Source: DATDFB01 sp035276475
Lineage (GTDB): Bacteria; Acidobacteriota; Thermoanaerobaculia; Gp7-AA8
NCBI GenBank assembly: GCA_035276475.1
Contig: DATELQ010000110.1
Span: 110,238-174,237, forward strand
DNA length: 64,000 bases
Reading direction: 5' to 3'
Position numbers and translations under genes: made by a program. Every line of letters begins with the position of its first letter. Within the stretch, counting starts at the first letter, position 1. Below are positions 26,248 to 34,897 of this stretch, in pieces. The notes beneath the pieces were generated by a model that saw only the letters and a list, made by a program, of their open reading frames with translations, did no database searches and was not told the origin of the DNA.

Positions 26248-27396
26248 ATGGTCCTCTTCAACTACGCCACCCGCGAGATCACCGCGAAGATCGTTTATTA
26301 CGGGCCGGGGCTCTGCGGCAAGACGACGAATTTGCAGTTCATCTACGACTCGCTGCCGTCGAACAACAAGAGCAAGATGCTCTCGCTGGCGACGAAGACG
26401 GACCGCACGCTGTTCTTCGACTTCCTCCCCCTCGACCTCGGCAAGATCCGCGGCATGCGCACGAAGCTGCAGCTCTACACGGTGCCGGGGCAGGTCTACT
26501 ACAACTCGACGCGGCAGCTCGTGCTGAAGGGGGCGGACGGGATCGTGTTCGTAGCCGACAGCCAGGACCACGCGCTCGACGCCAACCTCGAGTCGATGCA
26601 GAACCTCGAGGACAACCTCAAGCGCCAGGGTGTGCGCATCCGCGAGATTCCGCTGGTGATTCAGTACAACAAGCGCGACCTCCCGAATGCGCTGCCGGTC
26701 GCGGAGATGGATTCCGAGGTCAACAAGCTCGCCGCGCCGAAGTACGAGTCGGTGGCGACGACGGGCCTCGGCGTCGAAGAGACGCTCAAAGGCATCACGC
26801 AGCTCGTGCTCGCGCACCTCATCAAAAAGTACGGGCTCGAAGGTTCGGAGCCGGTCGAGCGCGAGATCCAGATTCTCAACCCGACGGTGCCGTCGGAGCG
26901 TCCGCACGATTCGCTGTGGGACGACGACGACGAGCCGCCGCCGCCGGCGTCGTACGACGGCCCGCTGCCGCCCGCGAACAGCGGCGTCTTCGTGGCGGTC
27001 GACAGCGCGGCGGACGAGAACATCCCGCTCGTGCCGACGGAGCTGATCCCTCCGCCCCCCCCTCCCGAGCCGAATCCGTTCACCGAGGTGACGGACTACT
27101 TCTCGACGCCCGGCCCGCTCCCCGACGTGCCGCCGCTGGTGGGCAACGATCACCCCTTCGGCGAGGTGCCGATGACGTCGATCGAGATCCCCCTCCCCGA
27201 GGGGATTTTGAGCTCGCTGCCGGAGCTCGGCAGCGCGCCGGCCGCGGTGTCCGCGCCGCCGCTCCACGCCGAGCGCCGCGCGACGGACGGACTCGTGAAG
27301 GAAGTGACGGTCCCGCTGAATCTGACGGCGGAGGAGCTGCGCCAACACCGGCGCCTGCGCTTGAAGATCACGCTCGACGTGAATCTTCTTCCGTAG
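26248..27396 (+). CDS. mglA: MglA-like small GTPase with long C-terminal extension
   Basis: A 382-residue protein. Residues 1-200 form an MglA/Ras-like GTPase: the P-loop GPGLCGKTTN, the MglA-type switch region (LATKTDRTLFFDFLPLDLG), TVPGQVYYNSTR and the NKRD G4 motif. MglA marks the leading pole in myxobacterial motility and polarity. The remaining ~180 residues are Pro- and acid-rich, with low complexity, ending in a short conserved-looking segment (EVTVPLNLTAEELRQHRRLRLKI). No MglB gene is nearby. Typical MglA is about 195 residues, so the extension is unusual. Confidence 0.9.
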   Translation: MVLFNYATREITAKIVYYGPGLCGKTTNLQFIYDSLPSNNKSKMLSLATKTDRTLFFDFLPLDLGKIRGMRTKLQLYTVPGQVYYNSTRQLVLKGADGIVFVADSQDHALDANLESMQNLEDNLKRQGVRIREIPLVIQYNKRDLPNALPVAEMDSEVNKLAAPKYESVATTGLGVEETLKGITQLVLAHLIKKYGLEGSEPVEREIQILNPTVPSERPHDSLWDDDDEPPPPASYDGPLPPANSGVFVAVDSAADENIPLVPTELIPPPPPPEPNPFTEVTDYFSTPGPLPDVPPLVGNDHPFGEVPMTSIEIPLPEGILSSLPELGSAPAAVSAPPLHAERRATDGLVKEVTVPLNLTAEELRQHRRLRLKITLDVNLLP

Positions 27397-27407
27397 AATC
27401 GCGTTCC
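27394..27407 (+). promoter_or_regulatory. Putative -10 element before tRNA-Ser(TGA)
   Basis: TAGAATCGCGTTCC begins on the stop codon of the GTPase gene and lies 27 bases before the first -10-to-tRNA boundary. The same 14 bases occur before the other tRNA-Ser gene at 36073. No -35 match is clear. Confidence 0.45.
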
Positions 27408-27426
27408 CCTGACGCCCACCCATCCC

Positions 27427-27516
27427 GGAGGAGTGGCCGAGTGGTTTAAGGCAGCGGTCTTGAAAACCGCCGTGGGGGCGACTCCACCGTGGGTTCGAAT
27501 CCCACCTCCTCCGCCA
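27427..27516 (+). tRNA. tRNA-Ser(TGA)
   Basis: A 90-base type II tRNA. The acceptor GGAGGAG pairs with CTCCTCC, followed by G and an encoded CCA. The anticodon loop is CTTGAAA with anticodon TGA, the variable arm is long (GTGGGGGCGACTCCAC), and the T arm is GTGGGTTCGAATCCCAC. All paired segments are perfect. Confidence 0.97.
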
Positions 27517-27615
27517 GGCGGCACGGCCGCCAGCGTTGGTTGGCAAAGCCTCCTTCAGGATTGTGCTCGTGGCTGCCAGGCGCCGCGAGTTCATCCATGC
27601 GAGACAGAAGTTCAC

Positions 27616-29035
27616 TCATTCCAGGCTTGCGCCTTGTGGAGTCCAGCGCGGATAAGTCACTCGTAGACTTGACGCAGCAGCGGGAACGACGGTGACCGTG
27701 AGTGTTTCATCTACTTCCAATGTGGCGATCGCCGCTTCGATATCTTCGACCTTAAAGCGAACCGGCTGGTCTGCGATGCGCATCGGGCCGAGATCAAGGT
27801 AGTTGTCGAACAGTCGCCGCCGTACCCAGGCTGCTGCCATGTTGAAATCGGTACTCACCGTGCTGAAGCGGCGTCGCCAGTTTTCCGCCGTATCACCTGG
27901 CGCGCGCGCGCGTGTCACGGAAAGTGACTCGGCTTCGACAGTGCCGGTCGCCAATACGCTTTCGATGAAGGAGAGATCGTCGATGTCCTCGTCAGTGAAG
28001 AACACGCGTGCTGGCAGAACGATCGGTTGCCCTGTGCGCTCCTGCACACGCAGCGAGGGAACCACCTTCACACCAAAGAGTGCCTCATCCGTCTCCGAGG
28101 AAACACTCACGCGGACCGTGAAGGTGAGCGGAAGGTTCTGGTCAGCATTGGTTAGAGTGAGGAATTCTGTGCCCGCATAGCCGCCCATAACGACGCCGGG
28201 AATCTCGGCGCGCGCATCATCCGGTACCTGGAAACAGAGATCCCCGCGCATCGCTGGAATGGCAGATTGCAGTGTGATGGTGCCTTCGCGGGATTCTCCA
28301 CGAAACGGAGCAATCGGACCATCATCATCGAATCCCGCGATGACATCTTGCCGATCGATAGTCGTTGGCTCGCCGGTGCGGAGAAACTGTTCGAAGCGCT
28401 CCCGCGCTTGCTCGCCACTGGCTGTAGCGGCAAAAACCGGTCGTTGTACGAGAATCGGTTCACCCGTTGTGGATCGCGCAGTGACCGTGGTTTGGCTTTC
28501 GCCAAATTCAACTGCAAGTCGTAGCCGGATTGACTGTTGAGATGGTGGTAATTTGCGATGATCGTACCGAGAGTCACGCGAGGACCAAGGTGCGCTTGCA
28601 CATGCTGCCAGAGTTGCTCGCCGTCGATGATCGTAACGTTCCTACCAAAGCTTTTTGCTTGGAGAACGTTATGGAGAGTGTGCGCTCCTTCCTTTTTCAT
28701 CTCGCGCGGCGTGATGACGAAACATTCGTGCACCAGCTGCAGTGCGCCCGTGGCGGTATCTTGGAATGGCGCAGCAAAGGCTTGCTCCACCTGCTGCGTG
28801 ACGCTGACCATGCTGGACTCGCCCGTGATCGCCACGGCCTTGACGACCGCTGCTCCGTTGACCCGACCACGCAGCGGATCCTCGCGCCACATCGTCAGAT
28901 CCTTGCCTTGCTCGAGAATGCCACCACCATGGTTCGGACATCGCGGTAACCCATTGCCGTAAAGAGCGGAACGAGTACTTGTCGGCTAAGATCGTCTTCC
29001 TTGAGCTGTTGGATTGCTGCGCGGGTCCAGATCAC
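27616..29035 (-). pseudogene. Frameshifted gene for a PD-(D/E)XK-like nuclease-domain protein
   Basis: Three consecutive minus-strand frames together give one protein of about 465 residues. Frame A runs from GTG 29035 (VIWTRAAIQQLKEDDLSRQ...FTAMGYRDVR) to about 28935. Frame B (GGGILEQGKDLTMWRED...VVKAVAITGESS...TIIANYHHLNSQSGYDLQL) continues to about 28530. Frame C carries on to 27616 (...VEFGESQTTVTARS, SAIPAMRGDLCFQVP). The E-GKD ... VVKA pattern resembles a restriction-endonuclease-like fold; the rest is not recognised. Base composition is clearly less G+C-rich than the surroundings. Either a decayed acquired gene or two indel errors in the assembly. Confidence 0.7.
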
Positions 29036-29246
29036 GGCTTAGTAGCATAGCGACAATTCACCCGTATGCGCCCTGGCATCGAGTGAGTCGTATGCGCGCC
29101 TTCCGTCTCAGTCCGTTCTACGCTGCGCTGTCGAGAAAGGGCGGTTCGAAAATCGTCTCGGGCCTCGGCCAACCCTCAATCCCACCTTCCCCGCGCGAAT
29201 GTTACGCTGGAGAAGCCATCTTTCCGCACTGGCACCGTTGCGGGGT

Positions 29247-29252
29247 TAAACT
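29247..29252 (+). promoter_or_regulatory. Putative -10 element of the V4R-like gene
   Basis: TAAACT lies 9 bases before the ATG with no Shine-Dalgarno sequence between, as at the helicase, thrA and galU genes. This would give a nearly leaderless transcript. Confidence 0.35.
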
Positions 29253-29261
29253 TCGCGGGCC

Positions 29262-29852
29262 ATGACGACGACGTCGAATCTGCGTTCCGAGTCGCTGGCC
29301 GGCGGAAGGGTCAAGGGTGTGATGGTCCGCGCGCACCTGCAATTCGTCCGCGACCGGCTCGGCGAGCAGGCGCTGGAGGCCACGATGAGCGCTCTTCCCG
29401 CTCCGGTGGCCGCCGAAGTCGACGGCATCCTGGCCTCGACGTGGTGCGCGTTCGGAAGCCTCGTCGCTCTCGACCGGACCATCGCGCGCGTCGCCGGCCG
29501 GGAAGAGCGCGAACTGATGCATGACCTCGGCCGTTACTCCGCGCAGATCAATCTATCGACTGTCTACCGCGCCTTTCATCGCGACGACATTCACGAGTTC
29601 TTCCGCAACAGCGCCATGTTGCACCGCCAGTTCCAGGATTTCGGCGACTGCGTGTACGAGCGCGTCGGAACCATGCACGGCAGGATCAGCGTCTGCAACG
29701 CCGTTTGCTACAGCCCGGCCTATTGCTCCAGCGAAGCCGGCTACCTCGAACAGGTGATTGCCACCCACGGCGGAACCGCCGCGAAGGTGAGCGAGTCCGC
29801 CTGCCAATGCGCCGGCGACGATCGCTGCACATTCGAGCTTCGCTGGCTCTGA
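29262..29852 (+). CDS. V4R-like / DUF2378-like sensory domain protein, Cys-rich
   Basis: A 196-residue soluble protein. The C-terminal part resembles V4R and haem-NO-binding type domains: VCYSPAYCSSEAGYLEQVIATHGG followed by the SACQCAGDDRCTFELRW ending with the Cys-x(5-7)-Cys pattern typical of V4R metal sites. The N-terminal helical region is also like the TIGR02265 (DUF2378) proteins known from Myxococcales. These domains bind small hydrophobic ligands or metal. It precedes a redox/sensor gene cluster by 162 bases. Assignment rests on motif pattern only. Confidence 0.65.
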   Translation: MTTTSNLRSESLAGGRVKGVMVRAHLQFVRDRLGEQALEATMSALPAPVAAEVDGILASTWCAFGSLVALDRTIARVAGREERELMHDLGRYSAQINLSTVYRAFHRDDIHEFFRNSAMLHRQFQDFGDCVYERVGTMHGRISVCNAVCYSPAYCSSEAGYLEQVIATHGGTAAKVSESACQCAGDDRCTFELRWL

Positions 29853-30014
29853 CCACCTTCAGGATTTGAAACTCCCCGGAACGACGTCCCCACCGGATTA
29901 CGTCTTCACTTCAATACGCAAGTTACTCATTTACAAAGAGTTATTGCCAATCCCGCCATCCCCTCGTACACTTCCGCTCACAGCAATCCATCACAACCAG
30001 CAAGGGGACGCTCG

Positions 30015-30191
30015 ATGAACTTCGATCGCGCCACGGTGAGCTATCCGGACGGACGACGGGTCGATCTCACGCCGAGTGAGTTCTATGCAATTCCCCTCTC
30101 CGAACGGATCGAGCTGCTCACGGGCGGGCGGCTCAAGTTCGAGCGGGACCGGCAGCAGATCTCCGCGATGGAGGCACTGAAAAAGAAATGA
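30015..30191 (+). CDS. Small 58-residue conserved-looking protein, unknown function
   Basis: A short frame from ATG 30015 that contains the pattern VSYPDGRRVDLTPSEFYAIPLSERIELLTGG and ends KKK. It has no membrane segment. It ends in ATGA, overlapping the start of the RedB-like gene, which supports it as real and cotranslated. The LTPSEFYAIPLSERIELL stretch looks like a conserved helical motif. I cannot name the family. Confidence 0.65.
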   Translation: MNFDRATVSYPDGRRVDLTPSEFYAIPLSERIELLTGGRLKFERDRQQISAMEALKKK

Positions 30192-30781
30192 ACGGCCGCC
30201 GCATCGTCATCGCCTCCGCGCTCATCGTCGCCGCGCTTCTTTGGGCGACCACCATCGGCGCGATGGTCCGGGCCATCCGCCGGTTCGAGAGCACTCCCGG
30301 CCGCTCCGCCGACGCGTTGCAATCGTGGCCGGCGACGAGCCGGATTCCGCGCGTACCGGGCGAGTGGCGCCTCGTCATGCTCATCCATCCGCACTGCTCG
30401 TGCAGCCGGGCCAGCATCTCCGAGCTGGAGCGCATCATCGAGAAATCGCCTCGTTCGCTGCGAACCTACATCGTCGTCTACCGGCCCAGCGACTTCGCCA
30501 AAGGGTGGGAGAAAACCGACGTCTTCACCGCGGCATCGCGCCTTCCGCGCACGCGCATCGTGCTCGACCAGGACGGCCACGAAGCACGCCTCTTCCACGG
30601 CTTCACCTCGGGACAGACCTATCTCTACGACGGCGACGGAAAGCTCCGCTTCTCCGGCGGCATCACCCTCCTCCGCGGCCACGCCGGCTTCAACAGCGGC
30701 AGCGCGGAAGTCATGAACATCGTGAGATCGAACGCCGGATCCGGCACGCACCCGGTGTTCGGCTGCGCCATCAACAAGTGA
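30188..30781 (+). CDS. RedB-like membrane-anchored thioredoxin-fold protein
   Basis: A 197-residue protein with an N-terminal membrane helix (about residues 5-27) and a periplasmic domain. The motif HPHCSCSR (67-74) occupies the position of the thioredoxin CxxC but has the form CxC. The later TSGQTYLYDGDGKLRFSGGIT segment is typical of thioredoxin-like folds. It matches the 'RedB' proteins seen in Acidobacteriota and Planctomycetota genomes, whose role is not established. The start overlaps the 58-residue gene. Confidence 0.75.
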   Translation: MNGRRIVIASALIVAALLWATTIGAMVRAIRRFESTPGRSADALQSWPATSRIPRVPGEWRLVMLIHPHCSCSRASISELERIIEKSPRSLRTYIVVYRPSDFAKGWEKTDVFTAASRLPRTRIVLDQDGHEARLFHGFTSGQTYLYDGDGKLRFSGGITLLRGHAGFNSGSAEVMNIVRSNAGSGTHPVFGCAINK

Positions 30782-30795
30782 CGAAGGGACCGACC

Positions 30796-31506
30796 ATGAC
30801 CACCACAGCGATGACCGAAACGACTCCGGCGATCGACACCCGCGCCACAGAGCTGCGCGACGAGCAGTTGAACGCGCGCCGGAAACGCATCGACAGGATG
30901 TTCGCCGTATTGCTGGCCATTCAATACGTCGCCGGCATCCTCGGAGCGCTCTTCGTCTCGCCCTACGCGTGGGAAGGAAAAGAGCGCGTCCTGCACATGC
31001 ACGTCTGGGTGGCCATCCTCGGCGGCGGAGGAATCGTCATCCTGCCGATTCTTCTGGCGTGGCTGAAGCCCGGCGCAACCATCACGCGCCACGTCATCGC
31101 GGCGTCGCAGATGTTGTCGTCGGCGCTGCTGATCCATCTCACCGGCGGCCGCATCGAAACGCACTTCCACGTCTTCGGCTCCCTCGCCTTCCTGGCGTTC
31201 TATCTCGACTGGCCGGTGCTCATCACCGCAACGGTCGTCGTCGCCGCAGATCACTTCCTCCGCGGCATCTTCTGGCCGGAGTCGGTGTACGGCATCGCCA
31301 ACCCGGAGTGGTGGCGATTCCTGGAGCACGCCGCGTGGGTCGTGTTCGAAGACCTCTTCCTCATCTGGGGCTGCATCCTCGGCCAACGCGAGCTCCGCGC
31401 TTCGGCGCTGCGCCAAGCCCAGGTCGAGCATCTCTCCGAGCAGGAGCAGCTCAAGAGCGCCGCCCTGGAGATGGCGCTCGCGGAGATGCAGACCGCCTCG
31501 GCGTGA
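30796..31506 (+). CDS. Histidine-rich multi-pass membrane sensor, no kinase domain
   Basis: A 236-residue membrane protein with about five to six helices (roughly 36-57, 68-89, 99-116, 124-138, 140-157, 177-196). His residues are clustered in or next to the helices (H68, H70, H99, H114, H123, H125, H153, H178). The sequence resembles the N-terminal sensor part of hybrid histidine kinases (GRIETHFHVFGSLAFLAFYLDW). After the last helix it has only a ~35-residue coiled coil and stops; no HisKA or ATPase domain follows. It starts 14 bases after the RedB-like gene. Confidence 0.7.
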   Translation: MTTTAMTETTPAIDTRATELRDEQLNARRKRIDRMFAVLLAIQYVAGILGALFVSPYAWEGKERVLHMHVWVAILGGGGIVILPILLAWLKPGATITRHVIAASQMLSSALLIHLTGGRIETHFHVFGSLAFLAFYLDWPVLITATVVVAADHFLRGIFWPESVYGIANPEWWRFLEHAAWVVFEDLFLIWGCILGQRELRASALRQAQVEHLSEQEQLKSAALEMALAEMQTASA

Positions 31507-31522
31507 GATAAGACGGCGCGGC

Positions 31523-31528
31523 TATACT
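31523..31528 (+). promoter_or_regulatory. Putative -10 element of the thr operon
   Basis: TATACT lies 10 bases before the thrA ATG. There is no Shine-Dalgarno sequence in between, so the operon mRNA may be almost leaderless. No attenuator-like leader peptide is seen. Confidence 0.45.
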
Positions 31529-31538
31529 CCCGCCGTCC

Positions 31539-33983
31539 ATGCGGCCCAACGTCTTCAAATTCGGCGGCGTCGCCGTCGGCAGCGCGGATGCCATCCGCCG
31601 CGCGGTCGTGCACGTGCGCGCGGCGGCACCGAACGTCGCCGTCGTCGTCTCGGCGATGAACGGCGTCACCGACCTCCTCCTCGACGCGGGGCAGGCGGCG
31701 CTCGGCGGCGAGCGCGCGCGCTGCGAGGCCGCCGTCGCGGAGTTCGAGACGCGGCACTTCGCGCTCATCGACGAGGTCATCGGCGGACGCGATGCCGCCG
31801 AGCGCCTGCGCGAGACCATCGGCGCGGCGGCGCACGAGATGCGCTCCATGACCGAGTCCATCGCCGTGCTGCGCGAGCTCACGCCGCGCACGCAGGACGC
31901 CCTCGTCGCGCGCGGCGAGCGCGCCGTCGCCGCGATCTTCGCCGCCGCGCTCGAGGAGAGTGGCATCGCGGCGGCGTACATCGACGCTACGGAAATCATC
32001 CACACCGAGCGCCGCTTCGGCGCGCTCTGGCCGGACCTCGGCGCGTGCGAGCGCCACGCGAAGAAGACAATCCTGCCGCTGCTCGCCAACCGCGTCGTCG
32101 TCGTGATGCCCGGCTACATCGCCACCGGTCCGGACGGCTCGCTCGTCACCCTCGGCCGCGGCGGCAGCGACTTCTCCGCCGCGATCGTTGCGCGCAGCAC
32201 CGGCGCGGAAAAACTGACGCTGTTCAAGGAAGTCGACGGTCTCATGACCGCCGATCCGAAGTCCGTTCCCGACGCGCGCGTCATCGCCGAGATGCACTAC
32301 CGCGAGGCCGCCGAGCTCGCGTACTACGGCGCGAAAGTCCTCCACCCCCGCACCATGATCCCGCTCGTCGACCGGCGCATCCCGCTCCTCGTGCGCAACA
32401 CCTTCCACGACGGCGCCGGCACGCGCATCGCCGGCGACGTCAAGAGCGGTGCGTACCCGGTCAAAGCGCTGACGGCGATTCACGGCCAGGCGTTGATCGC
32501 CATCGAAGGGAAGGGCATGACCGGCATCCCCGGCGTGGCCGGACAGGCGTTCACCGCGCTCTCGGAGGCGGGGCATTCGGTGTCGATGATCAGCCAGGCC
32601 TCGAGCGAGTCGAGCATCTGCTTCGTCGTGCCGCAGCCGGAGGCGCAGCATGCCGTGGCGGCGCTGGAGCGCGCGTTCCAGTTCGAGCGGAAGGTGCACC
32701 TCATCGACCGCATCACGGCGCAGAGCGGCGTCGCCCTCATCGCCGTCGTCGGCCTCGGCATGCGCGGCCACGCCGGCATCGCTGCGCGGACGTTCTCGGC
32801 GATCAGCGCGGCGGGCGTGAACATCATCGCCATCGCCCAAGGCTCCTCGGAGCTCAACATCACCGTCGCCGTCGCGGAGAAGGACGCCACCGCAGCGCTG
32901 CGCGCGCTGCACGACGAGTATCAGCTCCACAAAGTGCGGCCGCTCGCGCAGAGCGGGGGCCGCGAGGCAGCGCTCACGCTCCTCGGTTTCGGGCAGATCG
33001 GGCGCGAGCTGGCGCGGCAGATCGTCGCCCAGCAGCCGCACCTGCGCGGCAACGTCGACCTGAAAATCACCGGCGTCGCCGACCGCTCCGGCGTCCGCAT
33101 CGACGAGAACGGCTTCTCGCCGACGGCGCTGCAGCGCTTCGCGAAGCAGAAGAAGGCCGGGACGCCGTTCCAAGGTCAGAGTTTCGACGCGCTTTGGCCG
33201 CTTCCGTCGTACCGGCCGATCTTCGTCGACCTCACATCCGACGAGACCGGCGAGCTGCTCGCAGAGGCGATGGGGCATGGGTTCAACATCGTGCTCGCGA
33301 ACAAGAAGCCGCTGGCGGGGCCGCAGGAAGCATTCGATCGCCTGATCGCCATGGCGCAGGAGCGCGGGCTCTCGCTGCGCTACGAAGCGACCGCGGGCGC
33401 CGGCCTGCCGGTGCTCGACACGATCGCGAAACTGCAGCAGGCCGGCGATAAGATCGAGACGATCGTCGGCTGCTTCTCCGGCACGCTCGGCTACATCCTG
33501 ACCGAGCTCGAAAAGGGAGTGGCATTCTCCGACGCAGTGCGGAAAGCGCAGGAGCTCGGCTACACCGAGCCCGATCCGCGCGACGATCTGTCGGGGATGG
33601 ACGTCGCGCGCAAGGCACTGATCCTGGCGCGCACGCTCGGGCATCGCGCGGAGCTGTCGGAGATCCGCCTGCAGCCGCTCGAATTCTCAGACGACGAATT
33701 CCGCGACCGCATCGCCCGCGCCAAACGCGAGAAGCGCGTTCTGCGCTACGTCGCCAAGATCCGCAGCCGCTCCATCAGCGTCGGCCTGGAGGCGCTGCCG
33801 GAGTCGTCGCCGGCGGCGAACCTGCGCGGCACCGACAACCAGGTGGCGATCTACTCGAAGCGCTACAGCGCGAACCCCCTCGTCGTCACCGGCCCGGGCG
33901 CCGGCGCGACCGTGACGGCGGCGGGCGTGCTCAACGACATTGTGGCGATCGCGATCGAGGAGAAGCGGAGACGGGCGCGATGA
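31539..33983 (+). CDS. thrA: Bifunctional aspartokinase / homoserine dehydrogenase
   Basis: An 814-residue fusion catalysing the first and third steps from aspartate to threonine. The aspartokinase domain begins KFGGVAVGSADAIRR and carries the FSAAI ... EVDGLMTADP segment. Two ACT domains lie around residues 315-465 (SMISQASSES; NIIAIAQGSSELNI) for threonine feedback. The homoserine dehydrogenase domain starts LLGFGQIGRELARQI (near residue 482) with TGAGLPVL and SGTLGYIL. It overlaps thrB by 4 bases. Confidence 0.97.
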   Translation: MRPNVFKFGGVAVGSADAIRRAVVHVRAAAPNVAVVVSAMNGVTDLLLDAGQAALGGERARCEAAVAEFETRHFALIDEVIGGRDAAERLRETIGAAAHEMRSMTESIAVLRELTPRTQDALVARGERAVAAIFAAALEESGIAAAYIDATEIIHTERRFGALWPDLGACERHAKKTILPLLANRVVVVMPGYIATGPDGSLVTLGRGGSDFSAAIVARSTGAEKLTLFKEVDGLMTADPKSVPDARVIAEMHYREAAELAYYGAKVLHPRTMIPLVDRRIPLLVRNTFHDGAGTRIAGDVKSGAYPVKALTAIHGQALIAIEGKGMTGIPGVAGQAFTALSEAGHSVSMISQASSESSICFVVPQPEAQHAVAALERAFQFERKVHLIDRITAQSGVALIAVVGLGMRGHAGIAARTFSAISAAGVNIIAIAQGSSELNITVAVAEKDATAALRALHDEYQLHKVRPLAQSGGREAALTLLGFGQIGRELARQIVAQQPHLRGNVDLKITGVADRSGVRIDENGFSPTALQRFAKQKKAGTPFQGQSFDALWPLPSYRPIFVDLTSDETGELLAEAMGHGFNIVLANKKPLAGPQEAFDRLIAMAQERGLSLRYEATAGAGLPVLDTIAKLQQAGDKIETIVGCFSGTLGYILTELEKGVAFSDAVRKAQELGYTEPDPRDDLSGMDVARKALILARTLGHRAELSEIRLQPLEFSDDEFRDRIARAKREKRVLRYVAKIRSRSISVGLEALPESSPAANLRGTDNQVAIYSKRYSANPLVVTGPGAGATVTAAGVLNDIVAIAIEEKRRRAR

Positions 33984-34897
33984 AGGCCACCGTCTTCGCC
34001 CCCGGCTCCATCGGCAACTGCGGCCCCGGCTTCGACGTCCTCGGACTCGCCGTCGAAGCGGTCGGCGACCGCGTCACCGTTGAACTGACGAATGGCGACG
34101 CGCGCGTCGACAGTGTCACCGGCCGCGATGCGGAGCTCGTCCCGCTCGACCCGCACCGCAACGCCGCGTGGCTGGCCGCGACGGCGTGGCTGCGCGCGCA
34201 CGGCGACCGCCGCAACGCCGCCGTTTCCATCGACAAAGGCCTCCCCGTCGCCGGTGGCCTCGGCGGCAGCGCCGCGTCGAGCGTCGGCGGTGCGTTCGCC
34301 GCGGCGCTGGCGATGGGAATCGAAACCCCCGACCCGCTCGCCGTCGTCGCCGCCGCGCTCGAGGGTGAAGTCGCCGTCGCCGGGCGGCACCTCGACAACA
34401 TCGCGCCGTGCGTCGTCGGCGGGCTCGCGCTCGTGCTGTCGCTGCGGCCGCCGAACGTCGTCGCGCTCTCCGTCAAAGCAGACTGGCAACTCGCCCTCGT
34501 CACCCCCGACGTCCGCGTCGAGACCAAAGCCGCGCGGGAGCTGCTGCCGGCAACGTCGGGCCGCGCGCTGTGGGTCCAACAGATGGCCAACACCGCCGCG
34601 GTCGTGCACGCGTTCGCGGCCGGCGACGCTGCGCTGCTCCGCCTCGCCTTCGACGACCTCTACGCCGAGCCGCGGCGCGCGCCGCTCATCCCGCGATTCC
34701 CCGAGGCCAAGCGCGCGGCGATGGACGCGGGGGCGCTCGGCTGCACGATCAGCGGCTCCGGGCCGACGCTCGCAGCCATCTGCGAAACCGAGGAGATCGC
34801 GCGGCGCGCGGGCGACGCGATGCAGGCGGCGTTCGGCGACATCGCCTCGACCGCGATCGTCTCCGCCATCGCGCGGCAGGGAGTGCGGCGCGTATGA
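33980..34897 (+). CDS. thrB: Homoserine kinase
   Basis: A 305-residue GHMP kinase that phosphorylates homoserine. Motif 1 is APGSIGNCGPGFDVLGLA, motif 2 the ATP-binding GLPVAGGLGGSAAS (about residues 87-100), and motif 3 GALGCTISGSGPT near the C-terminus. Lengths and motif order match the family. The start overlaps thrA (ATGA) and the stop overlaps thrC, giving a compact thrABC operon. Confidence 0.97.
   Translation: MKATVFAPGSIGNCGPGFDVLGLAVEAVGDRVTVELTNGDARVDSVTGRDAELVPLDPHRNAAWLAATAWLRAHGDRRNAAVSIDKGLPVAGGLGGSAASSVGGAFAAALAMGIETPDPLAVVAAALEGEVAVAGRHLDNIAPCVVGGLALVLSLRPPNVVALSVKADWQLALVTPDVRVETKAARELLPATSGRALWVQQMANTAAVVHAFAAGDAALLRLAFDDLYAEPRRAPLIPRFPEAKRAAMDAGALGCTISGSGPTLAAICETEEIARRAGDAMQAAFGDIASTAIVSAIARQGVRRV

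Noticed and set aside
29170..29200. Possible attachment-site copy of the tRNA-Ser 3' end downstream of the frameshifted gene
   Set aside because: Only a weak match (CAATCCCACCTTCC versus GAATCCCACCTCC), no integrase gene seen; not enough to call an island boundary.
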